Shown here: positions 34,021-47,119 of the stretch, piece by piece
Numbering within the stretch: position 1 is the first letter of the stretch
Layout: each line of letters begins with the position of its first letter
Assembly (NCBI GenBank): GCA_963854835.1
Contig: OY978528.1
Location: forward strand, 52,114,508-52,178,507
Reading direction: 5' to 3'
Source of the DNA: Megamerina dolium
Lineage: Eukaryota; Arthropoda; Insecta; Diptera; Megamerinidae
DNA: 64,000 nucleotides
The notes under the pieces: generated by a model
Databases searched by the model: none
What the model saw: only the letters and a program-made list of their open reading frames with translations
What the model was told of the DNA's origin: nothing
Program-made: the position numbers and the translations under genes

Positions 34021-36350
34021 AGAAACAGAAATTAATCACAGAAATTATGTGTACCTTTATATTGTAAAAGAAAATTGTGTCACGTCCGTAATGTCACGTT
34101 CGCAATTATAATTTACATTACTTTATATCTCTTATGAGGCAAGTATAATTTCGCATCTTCGTAATTTTGAAATTTCCGAAACAGAATTTTGTTCATTTTC
34201 CCATGCAAATAAGAAGCACTTTCATATTTTGTCATGTCACGACCTTTAATTGGTTTTATGTTCGATTAAAAATCGAATTCATTCAACTCTAAAAAAACAA
34301 GCAATATTTGTATCATGTTTGTCTATGTGTCTCTTCAAATTTTATTGCTTAGAATGTTTCGTCCGTAACATAAGAAATGTCAATACTGTAGTTTCAATGA
34401 AGAAATGAACAAAGCTTGCTATTTGTAATTTAACCAAAAACACGATATTTCAGTAAAATATGAAGAAGCTGTTGTGATACAGAGAAGCATTTCCATATAA
34501 AAAAAGTATCAGCAAATACGATCATGTAGAAAAATCGCAGATAGATTTGATAATTTAACACTGAAAACAAAGAATATGTGAAAGACTTTGTAATACTCGT
34601 ATTCTGATAATTTTTCATTATCCATAGCAAGTCCAGTTTTCATCTGGCAACTCCAATAGGAACATATGGGAACATAATTCAATTAAATCAAGTGCATGAA
34701 AGAGTTTCTTTTTAATGTAATCTCTAAGTAAATGTTATTTGCTTATCGATGCTATTTAAAATTAATATTTTAAAAAATTGCATAAATAAAATATTAAATA
34801 TAAAATCAAGTAGTCCTCCGTCATATCTAAATTGAATACTAAATAAAAGAATAAGATTGGTCACATACGTATACATACGTACATATGGACTTGTGTATTT
34901 TGTTGGCTGTAACATGAAATTTCCATTGTTTCAATATGGAACTATTATATGTATATATGTACTACTAGAGTCCAGTGCGATTAACTAATTTATCGTACTA
35001 GTAGAGTACAAATACTCATGTTTACGATTCCGCGCTCGATTTATTCGTTTATGCATTTAGGAGTAATTATGATTGCATCGTGACTACTACTCGCTACATC
35101 ATGAACAATAATTTCCATGCATCGTATACGAACGTTACGTTAGGAGTTGAGTTTGTCAAAACACAAATTTTCATGTGCCAAATTTACAGTAAGTATATCG
35201 TAATCGTCAGCATAGTACTCGACGAAACTTAAATTACTTCATTTTCATTTACTCGCGCCGGACTCTGATAGGTACCTATAAGTACTCTTGTATATGTAAA
35301 TACACATTTTGTACCTTATAGTATGTACAAACCCACCTGTATAAAATATAGCAACTCTAACAATGTATAGTACAAATATATGTACCAATGTAGAACAAGA
35401 TAAAATGGAAATAAAAAAATACCAACAACAAAAATAGAATAATGTAAAATTGGTTTATAGAAGGAAATTCAATTACAACATAGCTGGTGCCATCGGTGCA
35501 ATATCAAGAAATGCCATTATTTTCAAATTTCTTTGTTCACATTTTCTATCTGTGCAAAGTCATAACAACAACAACAACAGCGACAACTTCAAAAAGGTTC
35601 TACTCCGAATGTAGGTACCTGTTCAACCGATAAGCAAGCAACGCAGTCTACCAACCAGCCAGCCAGGAAGCATACCTACTTAGGCAACATAGCGCCAACT
35701 CGGAAGCAATTGCATACAATGTTAATGCGTATGTAAGTTAATATATGTACCTACTCATAGGTACGTTCATCGTACTTGCAAATATCAGAACATAATAAAA
35801 AGAATGTACTTCTATGTACCTATTGTACGTAAGTATGCTCAGTATGTTAGCAGTGTTAGAGTTCACTTGTCCGTGTGCGACTCCTGCTCCCCAGTCAACG
35901 TGATAAGGAAAACATTAATATGATAATGATACAGTTTTTATTGTACCATAGATAAATTCATGGCGCACCTACCTACTATATGTCTATGCATATATGACAA
36001 TAAATTAATTTAATGTCATGATATGTCCTTCAAATAAATATTGAAGAAAGTACTTCTATCAGAAAAGAGAATGTTAAAATCGTTTGAGTGGAATGAAATC
36101 GTTATGTGAATATATGGGAATGCGACGTCTTATGTTCTCGAAATTTTCGAGAACATTAGATTCAGTGGTAGATGCAGATGGAGGTTTAAAGACTGAAAAC
36201 TCTTCTTGTTACGAAGCAAATAGGAATCTGATACGATATGTCAAGAGCAGGAGCACTTTTTCCAACCATTAAACAGTGGTGGCACCGACAATTCCATCAG
36301 GTATCAACTCTTTGTGGACTACTCATTTCAGATCCAGCATGAACGCCAGT
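34021..36350. other. Intergenic sequence, no gene recognised
   Basis: AT-rich with several GTACATATG tracts. The frame 36084-36272 lies just before an RTE fragment and may be decayed mobile sequence, but no motif supports it. Confidence 0.4.
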
Positions 36351-36440
36351 AGAGATTAAGCAAAGGATAACATTTGCCAACAGATGCTATTTTATGTTTA
36401 ATAGGGAATTGAGAAGTCGAGCCTACTCTCGTAGAAGAAA
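36351..36440 (+). mobile_element. RTE-type reverse-transcriptase scrap
   Basis: One frame reads EIKQRITFANRCYFMFNREL and then RSRAYSRRRK, a segment characteristic of the region after the RT palm in RTE-type elements. It is about 30 codons long, with stops before and after, directly upstream of a SINE. Confidence 0.6.
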
Positions 36441-36502
36441 GGGCGCCCGACTGCACGTATAGGACACGTATAGATTTTCACGAGAATGAGAGGCTTCGGA
36501 GT

Positions 36503-36783
36503 TGGGTAAGAGCTCAGTTGTAGTGTGTTGATCTTCTGTGTCTTAGGTCGTTGGTTCGATCCACGGCTGAAGCACAACTTCAATTGGAACTTTTTCCAGC
36601 AGTAGAAATTTTCCATGGAAAAACTTCTTAAAGAGCTCTGTGATAAAGATCAGCCCAAATAATATCACGCACATTTAGCACGCACAGCAGTACTAAAGAG
36701 AAGCTCGGTAGTATCGCAGCGGGTCTCTCTGACCTAAATGCGTCCTCTCACATAGAGTGGCATAGAGAAAAGGCGGCCACAAT
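36503..36783 (+). mobile_element. SINE, second subfamily, diverged
   Basis: The head is gggtaagagctcagttgtag with B-box GGTTCGATCCACGGC. The 3' half contains gaagctcggtagtatcgcag, tctgacctaaatgcgtcctctca and ggcggccacaata, as in the 11.6 and 24.4 kb copies. It has several internal deletions. Confidence 0.78.
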
Positions 36784-36829
36784 ACATATTCCAACATATC
36801 CCATGTAGGTGCCATAGCGGATTATTTTA

Positions 36830-37920
36830 TATTAGTTAGGATTTCTTACTAAATAAACTTTTCAGGCAGTTCTGTGATTGCTTGACTCAGTATTGTTTGA
36901 GCACGCGTCAAAGATGGACACCAGTAAGGAGAAAATACGCCATATTTTACAGTTTTTCTTCGATAAAGGTGAAAACACAAGCCAGACGGCTGAAAATGTG
37001 AATAGTGTTTATGGTCCTGATACTGTAACAGCCAATCACGTGAAATTTTACTTTTGTTGATTTCATTCCGGTAATTTTTATGTCAAAGATGCACCACGCT
37101 CTGGAAGGCCAATTGCTGAAAATATCGATAAAATAATGGAAATCGTCGAGTCTGACCGTCATGTAAGTACTGTTTCTATTGCCCAGGAGCTAAACATTGC
37201 ACAAAAAACCGTTTGAAACCATTTAAATAAGGCTGTATACAAAAAGAAGCTCGATGTATGGTTGCCACATGAATTAACGCAAAAAAACCTCAAGGACCGA
37301 ATTTCCATCTTCGAATCGCTGCTGAATCGCAACAAAATCGATCCATTTCTGAGACGAATGGTTACTGGTGATGAAAAGTGGGTCACCTACGACAACGTCA
37401 AGCGAAAACGGTCATGGTTGAATCGCGGTGAGCCGGCGCAAATGGTGGCCAAGCCAGGATTGATGGTCAGGAAGGTTTGCTGTGTGTTTGGTGTGATTGG
37501 CAAGGAATCATCTACTATGAGTTGCTCTCCTACGGCCAAACTCTTAATTCGGACCTGTAATGTCAACAAAGGAAGCAATCGCCCAGAAGCGGCCAGCTTT
37601 GGCCAATAGGAGAGAAATTGTGTTCCATCAGGACAACGCCAAGCTACAAACATCAATAGTGACTCACCAGAAGCTCCAGGGGCTCGGTTGGGAGGTTCTT
37701 ATGCATCCACCTTACAGTCCGGGCCTTGCACCAAATGATTACTACCTGTTCCTGTCTATGGCGAATGATTTTGCTGGTGAAAAATTTGCCTCAAGGGAAG
37801 CATGTGAAAATCGATAGTCCCAGTTTTTTGCCAATTTAATGCAATAAAAATTCCCAGTCTCAAAGACATTAACCATTTACTTATGAATTCACCCTATGAA
37901 TTCTATGCAACAATGATTTT
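36830..37920 (+). mobile_element. Mariner, mellifera-like, near full length, inactivated
   Basis: From ATG 36914 the frame reads MDTSKEKIRHILQFFFDKGE, then the paired helix-turn-helix region. TGA interrupts after VKFYFC (about 37059) and again after AQKTV (about 37214). The catalytic core remains recognisable: TGDEKWVTYDN (first Asp, about 37366-37395), HQDNAKLQ (second, about 37627-37650) and PYSPGLAPNDYYLF (third, about 37711-37752). A frameshift between about 37500 and 37570 separates the first from the second Asp. The C-terminus stops early at ACENR. All three catalytic Asp are retained, but the gene cannot make a full protein. Terminal repeats were not pinned down. Confidence 0.88.
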
Positions 37921-39638
37921 ATCCAATAAAAATTTATTGTAAATTCATGTTAAAATCTCATCAATTTAACAATTGTTTGTAATTGATTTTATGAGCAGAA
38001 AAGTGACTTTAAATAAATTTGCTTAATCTAAAAATGTGGAAAAAATCTAAGTCTATATGAAATAAATTGCAACAAAAGGAAGGGAAAAGAAATAAAGTGA
38101 AAAATAGAAAACTGTACATAATCAACACCGTCGGATATCTTCTATGCATACAATGTACTATACGATTTATACAAATGTAGAATGTGCAATACAATAAGAA
38201 AAAATGTTAAAATCACAAGTGCAACGTTCAGTAAATTTTTCATGAGCCTCCCACAATACTATGTTATTCGCTCGCATACAACCGTGATTGATATTTAAAA
38301 AAAAAAATAAAAATAAAAAAAAAATATGCAAGAAAATATATAGAGAAAATATATGTATATATATTAACAGGGCAGTTACCTAACCAGACAAACAGGCGAG
38401 CTTTACCTTTATGGTTGGTATCAATCCTCTTATTCTCCCCACCCATTATCTTGTTCTGTTCCCGATTCCTTGTAGTAATGCAGTGTAGCGTACGTACAGT
38501 GTAAGTAAGGAAGTAAGTGAATGAATAATGATTAAACGAAAAGTACTAGGGTATTAACGATGTGCACCAGCGTATGGCGCTGTACTATAATAGTAGTCGT
38601 AGTAGTAGTAGTAGCAGTATAGTAGTGAAAAATGTATATATAATATCCTCAAGGCCAAATTTCAGAGAGACACACAAGAGCGCATAAAGAACTTCGTATA
38701 ATGGGGAAATGCAGTGGGAGAGGCACATTCAGCACCATCGAACCATTGAGACCATTGAGTCAAACATATATGTATGATTTTTAATGAATGGCTACAATAC
38801 AAAGATGAGCAAGTTCAGTTTTTGGCATTAAAAAAATAAAACAAACTACAAACATTTATATACAAATGTATATCTATGAAGGTATAAAAAAGACCATACG
38901 AAGCATACAAAACCACGATAACACAAGAAGCATCAGCAGCAAAAGTAGTAACATTCAGCTCAGTGTAAATATTTTGCAAAAGCATTGATAAGATCATTTT
39001 GTGCGAGTTTATTTTGTACGAGTATCGTACACCGAACATACTGGTCGGATATGGCAATTGCTGCATTAGGATAGTCCTTAAATGTAGGAAGAACATTTTT
39101 ACATCACATTTCCTGAACCTCACCCCCTATATAAATAATACCGCTGTAAAGATATCATATATAAATTGGTGATGTTTAAAGGCTGTCGCACTGGGATCAA
39201 AGTCAGATTCCCGAAAAAAAAATAGTTCATTTGATTTTAAGGACCATCCTATGTTACATGGACATATGTATGTTAGGTATTCCAATGTATGTTTAAATGT
39301 ATTTAGAACTGGAGGTAACCATCAACATAATAATGAAGAAGAGCAGGTGTTTCTTAACGTTTGGATCCATATGATATTCCAACCGCAAATATATTGCTAT
39401 ATTGCATGAAAATATAACAATTACGAGTAGTGTGAAAAACTGTAGGTTGTCGATGAATATCAAGTTGATAAAAGCAAGACTTATAAACAAAAGAGCCTAT
39501 GAATTACAATACAATTACCTGGAGTGAGTATGCGTGCGTACCTACATAAATGCATACAAATTAGTTGTATTATTTATTTTCAAGAGAAAGAGATTTTAGC
39601 AGAACGAGGTAAACGTACATATTGTACATATGTACAGT
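37921..39638. other. Intergenic sequence with a GTA microsatellite
   Basis: (GTA)n-like run at about 38592-38630; otherwise AT-rich with no recognised genes. Confidence 0.4.
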
Positions 39639-39639
39639 A

Positions 39640-39836
39640 AGGTGAGTAAACTTTTTAAACGGCCTGAATCAACGAAAAACGTCAAACTCGTATCATTTCG
39701 GGCATTTTTCCCCATAAAGCAAACGAAATGGTAGATTTGGATCTGCTTACTTCTTTTAAGTTTTTTTTGCAACAAGTGCAGAATATCACATCCTGAAGAA
39801 ACCACTTGTATGTGTCAAGGTCAAAATTAGTTTACC
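39640..39836. mobile_element. ~197-bp MITE-like element, AGGTGAGTAAAC ends, TA target
   Basis: The left end TA|AGGTGAGTAAACTTTTT faces the right end AAAATTAGTTTACCT|TA. The ends align as inverted repeats with a 3-nt gap, and both are bordered by TA, as expected for the Tc1/mariner superfamily. The interior is non-coding. The antisense frame 39596-39805 over it is not a gene. Confidence 0.68.
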
Positions 39837-39889
39837 TTATTTTTTTATTTTTTTATTTATTCATTTATTAATTTTTGATTATTTTTTTT

Positions 39890-40345
39890 ATCACTCCTAA
39901 AGCGATGATATTTAAGACCACGCCAACATTTCTTCCAAACATACTTACTCACTATTTTCAAATCTAAAAGGTGTTCCCATACCAAAAACTCATATAGATC
40001 GCCTAATAACCTCAGCATTGCCCAGGGATGTGATATGTAAAACCTACCTCCATACAAATTTACACGACAACATAATATTCGAATGTGCTTGTCGCCTTCT
40101 ACAAAGCCTTAGGGGGCTCCAATATAAAATGGACGTAAGAATGCTTTAAAACCCACACATATCCCTATAACAGTTTAGGAATCACCCCGTAGCACGAAAT
40201 GTATAACTGATCCACCTTAATTTTTTCCCTATAAAATCAACTGCAAATCGACAAATACCTCATAGCTGCCCAGGAATCGCTCCAAGAACGGTGATTTTTA
40301 TAACCGAAACCCCATTAATATTTCCTCGTTCATAGCTCCTATATT
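39890..40345. repeat. Unclassified dispersed repeat, internally duplicated
   Basis: Related phrases recur within the span (cctcagcattgcccagggat / cctcatagctgcccaggaat; ccatac.aaa / ccctataaaatc). They also appear at about 12305-12380. No coding frame or termini recognised. Confidence 0.4.
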
Positions 40346-43300
40346 GATCACTTATGGAACTTCCTTATAAAATTTATGATTTTATTAAAAATAAAAAAAA
40401 TAAAAAGCAGACCGGTTCAAATTTGAAATTCTTGAGATTATCCAAATTTTATGTTTTTCCTTAAGCCAGGTAGTTAAAATTTCGTCCTTACCTAAAATTT
40501 TGGAGTAATACCTATGATTGTTATCTAGCAATTTCTAAAACGGAAAAATTTATGCTTCGATATTCTTAAAATGCAAGTTCTTGCTTTCAAAGGGCTTCCA
40601 TAAAGTTTGAAGCATTAGTTTAAATTTTGGTTTAAAACAGCTTATAGAAATAGAATCCACAAGCTTTGAGTGAAAAGAAGTTTGATTGATAAAATGTCAT
40701 TAAAAACAATGACTTTCTCATCTTGTTATAAAGTATATAAGGAACCACCAAGAGTAAGCTATATAGAAGCCGCTAACAGTTTCAAAAAAAGCAATCATAG
40801 AAACCATGCATGACTTTATTCTGATTAATGTTAATTACAGATTTGTCAATTGTGTTTAGTGATGTAGCAATATTAGAGCATATGGAACATTCGAGTTATG
40901 CACAAATAAGAAATCAAATACTGTCAGTGATATGGACTGTACATTACTGTATTGCAACGTCATTTACAATAAATAATCTGAGACAGCACTTTAAAGAGAA
41001 TCTACGAAATATCCGTTTCTCCGCAAGTCACCTCTTACAATGTGATTCGTGGATATGCTTCATATAGTGTAAGCCAGAATCGAATCACAGCTAAGTAAGA
41101 CAATTTTAAATTTGGTTATGAATACTTTAGAATTAAGTCAAATAAAGGTAAATAACTCAAATATTGAAAATAAAAATTTTGATTTTTTTCAATCTTCGAT
41201 AAAGCTTCGATTAGGGATCCCCTTAAGACCCATTGCGAAGCAATACTAATTAAAATTAGGAACTAATTGATTTGATTTCATATTTTATACAGCCAAAAAT
41301 AGCTTATTTGTGGTGATTCATTTCTCAGTCAAAGTTGCTTTGCAAAAGGCTTCTATGACACTGAAATGCGTGAGAAATTACTTCTATAAAGCCTTCTTCT
41401 CTTCTTACATTACGAAGTCATTAACTTCTAGCCTCTTCCATAAAAATTTCCACATTCTCAATTTGGGTCATCACAATTTGTACCACTCAATAATGACAAC
41501 ACTATAGTTCAACCATTCTCGGACTGATAGATGGTGGGGAAGAAAATGTTTCTTTGTTTTTACACATAGAACTTCGATTTCATATTCCTCATAATCAAAT
41601 ATAAAGCTTTAGTACATGAATATAGAACATAAAAACCTCTACCCACATTATGTAGAAATTAAAATTTTAGCAAAATGATAACAAATTCTATCTAGAAAAT
41701 TGGCCACTCACGTGGAGCCAAAACTATTCTATTTACTTTCGCACACATACAGGAACATGTACCCATAAATGAAAGCATTTCTATTGACCCTTTTACGAAT
41801 ACTCACATCGGTACATAGACGCACGAACAGACCATTATATGAACAGTTTCTTCTGTACACAGGAAAATATGTATATTCATATGTATCACCATACATATAC
41901 TTTACTTATAAATGCATCCTTCCTCGAGGCAATGTTCTCATATACATACCAATGGTACAGAAATTGTATGATATTTTGTATATGCATCATGTTGGTGTTG
42001 TTAATAGTGTTTGCTTTTAAATCATTCATGAGAATTCTTTTCGATTAGTTTCCGGATATAAGTGAGAAAACACGTTCATCAAAAAGACCAACTACTCAAC
42101 CTAATGCAACTGAGTTCAATTCAGTAAAACAACTATACGCAAACACACGCATCTATACACAAAACGGTTTCAACACGTTAATTCATTGGGGTGATGGAGC
42201 TGTTGTTAAATGAAAGGATCTCTTTTTTCATGTGTAGATACTAGTATATAAATAAATGTAAAATTCGTACACATATGAGTAGTTACTACGAAGGACTATA
42301 CTATACATTATAGTTATATCCCAACAGTTTGCATGGTGTAATTGCAATCGAAAAGCAAGCCCCAAGCAAATACTGGACATTATACAGATATTAGAACATA
42401 CAGTACGTATATTTTTAGCACATTCATATGAAGACTGCAACAAACAATGCATGTAATATTGAATGCACCACAGTGGAATGCAGTTAAAATTGGTGATTAT
42501 GCAGTGCAGTGTAAAGCAACAAAAACAACCACAAAACAACGAATAGCTGGCGTATTGTTGACAAAAATGATAGGGAAAATGCATAATAACAACTACCTAT
42601 TCAGGATATGCTCATGCATACACAGAGAGGAATACCGTTGAAAATTCAAAATAATTTGTCCTTCTTTGTTTTGTCACTGACTGAGTGAAATTTCCCACAT
42701 GCAGAAAGTAGTAGCTAAAAAAGCACTTTTAAAAGTGCTGAAAATTATGCTTGCTGGTCATGTTGCAGATACCGAAAAACATGATGATGTGATGGTGTAC
42801 ACTGAAGAAAAAGAGAATTTCATTTTGTACAAAGTTATCTGTAATGAAAAAACAACAAAGGAATCAAAATTACACCAAATGTTCTTTAAATTTTCCATGA
42901 TCCTTCCAATAATTATCCAAATTTATGTCGAGGTCAGTTGTAGACAATTTCAATGAAGCTTGCAATGTTCATAATATTAATAAGAACAAAACACACACCG
43001 ATTTTTCTCACTGCTTCTCAATCCACAGATCATTCGTTCGACAACAACAAAATCTAGTTTGAAGATAAATGTCGCGTATATGTACCAAAAAAGATATATA
43101 AGAAATGAAAGAAGTCAACATTGTTTGTGTACGGAATGCATATGAGAATGCACAGCCTATGCCTAATTGCAGTTACAAAAACAAAAGTGCTTCAAGTGCA
43201 TAGGCGAGGGCATCTATGGTTTAAGTTGAAGGCATGATAATATCAAAATGATGTTGAGACAAATTGGTAACACTTATATTCTCACGTTTACGAAATATAT

Positions 43301-43562
43301 ATGTATGACTAGAGAAATGGGAAGTAATAATCGTAAGATAGAAGAAAATTAACACAAATCCTTGTATGAAAAAAGAAATAGTAAACAATAATAATAAAAT
43401 ATTTATAGGTAGTAAACAAAAATAAACACAAACAATAATAACACAGTAAAGCTGCAGTAAAATAAACACATTAAAGCTTGGATGCATCTAGCCTAAAAAG
43501 GATAATGCCACTACACTGCTTTTGCAATATTTATACTATAAACATGTTTACATACATTTATA
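40346..43562. other. Long intergenic stretch, no gene recognised
   Basis: Several frames of 60-118 codons occur on both strands (for example 42228-42584 minus) but overlap one another antisense and carry no motif. No mobile-element signature noted. Confidence 0.4.
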
Positions 43563-43564
43563 TT

Positions 43565-44205
43565 CCCGCAAAAAATGCGACCTGTCCGGGATGTGTCCGT
43601 ATAGCGAAACACACAAAGTTGGGTATCCAGGCTCGAATCCGAGCAGAGATTTTTGTACATTTAAATTTGAAATATATGAATCGGAATGTATAATGCACTG
43701 AATGAAAGTAAATTCTTTGATCTGTAGTCTGTACCCAAGTTCGAGTCACGGAAAAGTAAAAAAAATTATTTTTTTAAACGAGAATTATAATGTAATTAAT
43801 GAAAATAAATTATTTCGAATAGCGGCGAAGAGCAAAAATGGGTAAATTGTCAAATAATTCAAATGAAAATGTAGGTACTTGAGAATGATAATGCATTGAA
43901 TGAAAATTTCTAACCGTGCGACTAATCTATTTATAGAAGGCGACTAATCCATATTTACCCATTTATACATTTATATAATATTAGTCGAATATTCCTTTGC
44001 GACTGATCCCGGACAAGTCGCATTTTTTGCAGGGAAAGGAATATGCGACTAGTCGCACTTTTGATCTCTTTATATGGAATGAACTGTTCCCTTTTGTTTC
44101 AGCATGAAGAGACTAATTGTACCCTTTTATACCCGGACGGGTATAAGTGTAGGTTAGTCGCCTTCTATAAATAGATTAGTGGTACGGTTAGCAATTTTTA
44201 TTCGC
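43565..44205. mobile_element. Inverted-repeat element cluster with GCGACTAATCCCGGAC motifs
   Basis: The core element at about 43905-44200 (~295 bp) has imperfect inverted ends: TAACCGTGCGACTAATCTAT with TTATAGAAGGCGACTA on the left (43911-43946), mirrored at about 44153-44191. Its interior repeats the theme CGACTGATCCCGGACAAGTCGC. The 28-bp stretch from 43565 (GCAAAAAATGCGAC... GTCCGGGAT) recurs inverted at about 44003-44034, so a fragment of the same family lies just upstream in opposite orientation. Copies of the B-box-like dispersed repeat flank the cluster on both sides in inverted orientation. No transposase present. Confidence 0.7.
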
Positions 44206-44504
44206 TGAATTATAATTGTCATGTACATTTCCCTCTAAATTATTTGAGAGTCGCCGCTATTCGAACCTGGATACAGATCAAACAATTTATTTTCATTCAT
44301 TACATTATAATTCCAATGCATATACTTTACTACTTTACTAATACTCGTCGCGGATTCGAACCTAGGTACCCACCATTGTGTGTCTTGCTATCATATGTTC
44401 TATCACCATCGCTCTACCATCACGCTATCTGTACCATATTATTGCTGATTTAAATGTGTAGAAAATCTCTAAATATATCAATAATTTAAAAATTTCTCCA
44501 AAAC

Positions 44505-44600
44505 GCATCTCTAAAGAGACCGATCGGAGACCAATTAATCTCCGATTGATATTTAAAGAGATTAATCCCGGACTACTCTCTTTAGAGATTAGTCGCACAA
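44505..44600. repeat. Compound hairpin related to the GACTAATCCCGGAC family
   Basis: ATCTCTAAAGAGA (about 44507-44519) pairs with TCTCTTTAGAGAT (about 44578-44590). Inside, ATCGGAGA and TCTCCGAT form a second stem. The segment attaatcccggactactctctttagag links it to the element cluster just upstream. Confidence 0.65.
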
Positions 44601-44605
44601 TTTTT

Positions 44606-45594
44606 TACATGAATGTGACTATGCATTTGTATAGAGTTTATTTACATGAATCTACATATACAGGCGTTAACATATAAGTATATGTACGAGTATAACTACG
44701 TAAATATACATAGCAAATTTAGAGCTGAGTATTGAATGCATTGCCCACTAGAGCATTTATGCATGAATGCATTTGCATGGCAATTTATTCTAAACCAGGC
44801 AGCAAGCTAACGAGCGAGCGCCATCCGAATTAAATGTGCATAAGCACTGCCGTTGATGTTGCCATTACTGTGATATAATATAAAAAAAAAAAATAAATAA
44901 AAATAAAAAAAGATAAGAAAACGAAAAATAAAACAAATTGCAGTTTCCGATGCACTTTAAAGTAGTGTTCTGTTGTCTGGGATTTTGTATCACTTACATA
45001 TTCTATGTTTTGTGCTTCCTATGTCACTTACGTACATACATTTGGTATGAGAAATTAACGATATATTATATATGTTACATACAACTTTTACTTATTACTT
45101 GTTACATGTCCTTTTCTTGTTATACAATTCTACCTGCTTAAATTTTTAGGAATTTTCTTCAACCATGTATTACTCATTGCATGTGCGCAGCAATAATAAA
45201 ACTTATACTTAAATATGGGGCGATATTCTGGCAGATAGCTCTAGGTAAGGGTTACAACGTTCGAGAGCTCATTAGAGTTCAATGAATGACTAAAGTCTTT
45301 ATCAAAAAGCTCTTATGACATGTCCCACAGAAGTCCTAAATGCTCCATATTAATCTTCATATATGATTAAAAAATATAATTTCGCAACAACGGAAATAAG
45401 ATAAAAGCCGTCAGTTGTTGGGCGAAACGCCAATACAACGCTAATATGGAACAATACCAGGAACACTTTTCAGTTATATGTCTATGATGATATCAGATTG
45501 CACAATACCACAATTACGTTCCAATAACGATTTCAAGGTAAGCTTTACGAAGAAGAATGAATGGAAAAGAAATAGCTTTCAAACAGATTATGAC
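44606..45594. other. Intergenic sequence, nothing recognised
   Basis: AT-rich with an A-rich tract at 44880-44935. The hydrophobic frame 44938-45141 is a composition effect with no supporting signals. Confidence 0.4.
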
Positions 45595-46010
45595 AAATCG
45601 ATTTATAAGGACGATCCCAAAATGGACTGTGGATTGGGCGTAGTAGTTATCTCTCTACACGTGGAGATAATTTACTGAATTCGATTACCTTATAAAGTTA
45701 TGATTTTCCAGGTTGGAACTCTTACAATTAAAGAGGCTTGTCGCCTAATTGGGGACCACACCCAGGACAAATGTGAAGTTGCTATATTCGCTGACAATCA
45801 GGCTGTTATAAAAATACTCTTGCCATTACAATAAAATCTAAGCTGGTAAAGGAACGCCGAGGCAACGGAGTGGGCTTAATCGCGTTACTCGTCTTGATGT
45901 TCCTCTGACCAAAACTCCAGCAGAACAGGTTCACGGTCCCAGTACCAGGAGGTGCTAGTCAATCACAGCGTGTAGGAAATCACATCTGATTTTACTTGTG
46001 TTCGGAATAA
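45595..46010 (+). mobile_element. LINE RNase H fragment
   Basis: KDDPKMDCGLGVVV (about 45608-45650) resembles the first RNase H strand. EVAIFADNQAVIKIL (about 45776-45820) resembles the DxQAAI motif. They lie in different frames and are followed by decayed sequence. It is probably a Jockey/R1-type tail, unrelated by position to the reverse transcriptase at 46.5 kb. Confidence 0.6.
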
Positions 46011-46464
46011 CTAGACTAGAAATCTAGAATTTATCAACAGGACCCAACCTGCTGACATTATGGTTTTTTATAAATATTCGAAGAAGTTTACGCACTTAAA
46101 TACCTACACGCTTATTACCCAACCCACGTAAGTACCTCAATTTGTTGTAGATCGTTCTCCCTCGAGTAAGTACCTATATATTGAAATACTTATTTTTAGA
46201 GGCGTTGAGAGCACAAGAAACATTGTAGTATAGAAGGTAATAATTCTGAATTAAACACTACAATGGAGAAAACAACCACGGGGTTTAATTTTGAAAAGCT
46301 TGACAAAATTATCGGCCTTTATACAGATTCTTGAAATCCTGGAAGTGTGTCTCATTGTAGATTGTATTTGACTTAATAACGGTCGATGTTCTCAAAAATA
46401 TCTCGAATAATGCATTAACTAAACTAACTACGATAATTAATGCATGTATTCAAATGAAGTATGT

Positions 46465-46819
46465 GCCATTGCAATAGAAAATATCCGAAGTTATAATGAT
46501 ACCAAAGCCAGGGAAAAATACTAATGATGCCACTTCCTAACGTCCAATTTCGCTGTTCCCATTAATGGGAAAACTATTTGAAAAGCTATTTGTCAAGTGT
46601 TTGAAAGAAATAATTACACTCAAACAGTTGATGCCTGACCATCAATTTGGGTTTAGAGAACAACATTCGACGATTGACCAAGTACATAGAATAGTCCATA
46701 CGGTAGAAGAAGCTTTGTCTACTCAGCAATATTTTTAGATGTGGCACAGGCATTTGATAAAGTCTGGCACGAAGGACTGATTATAATATTTTCATAACCT
46801 GTGAAAATATGATAATGAT
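46465..46819 (+). mobile_element. Jockey-type LINE reverse-transcriptase fragment
   Basis: The sequence gives IMIPKPGKNTNDATS, one stop, RPISLFPLMGKLFEKLF, LMPDHQFGFREQHSTIDQV and HRIVHTVEEAL. After a 1-nt frame change comes LDVAQAFDKVWHEGL with the motif-A Asp. This is the order and wording of Jockey-clade RT motifs. The fragment ends at the target-site copy of a SINE insertion and does not clearly resume after it. Confidence 0.85.
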
Positions 46820-46833
46820 GATACATAAATATG

Positions 46834-47119
46834 GTGGATGCCGTAGCTTTTTGGTTAGTGCATTGGCAATCCGCCACCGAACGGTACCCACCTTCTGGTA
46901 GTAACAACTTGCCATAAAAAAAAGCTTCTAAAAGAAATCTGTGACAAAGCTCAGAAAAAGTGATGTCAGAAGAGTTCTGCCGTTCGGAACCGGCTAAAAT
47001 AAGTAGATCCCTTCTAATACTGTCCAAAAATTTAACACGCACAACAGTAATGGAAGAGAAGCTCAGCCAATGAGCCTTTCGGGGATTTAAGTGCCACATA
47101 TTTAATTTTTTATTTTTTT
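46834..47119 (+). mobile_element. tRNA-derived SINE with head deletion, inserted in LINE debris
   Basis: Head GGATGCCGTAGC is followed by an internal deletion that removes the B-box. The 3' body and T-rich tail are complete. GATACATAAATATG (46820-46833) and GATACAAAAATATG (47120-47133) form a 14-bp target duplication with one mismatch. It lies at the end of the Jockey-type fragment, so it is younger than that fragment. Confidence 0.92.

Noticed and set aside
42228..42584. 118-codon Cys/Tyr-rich minus-strand frame
   Set aside because: It overlaps an opposite-strand frame and shows no regular Cys spacing, signal peptide or homology.
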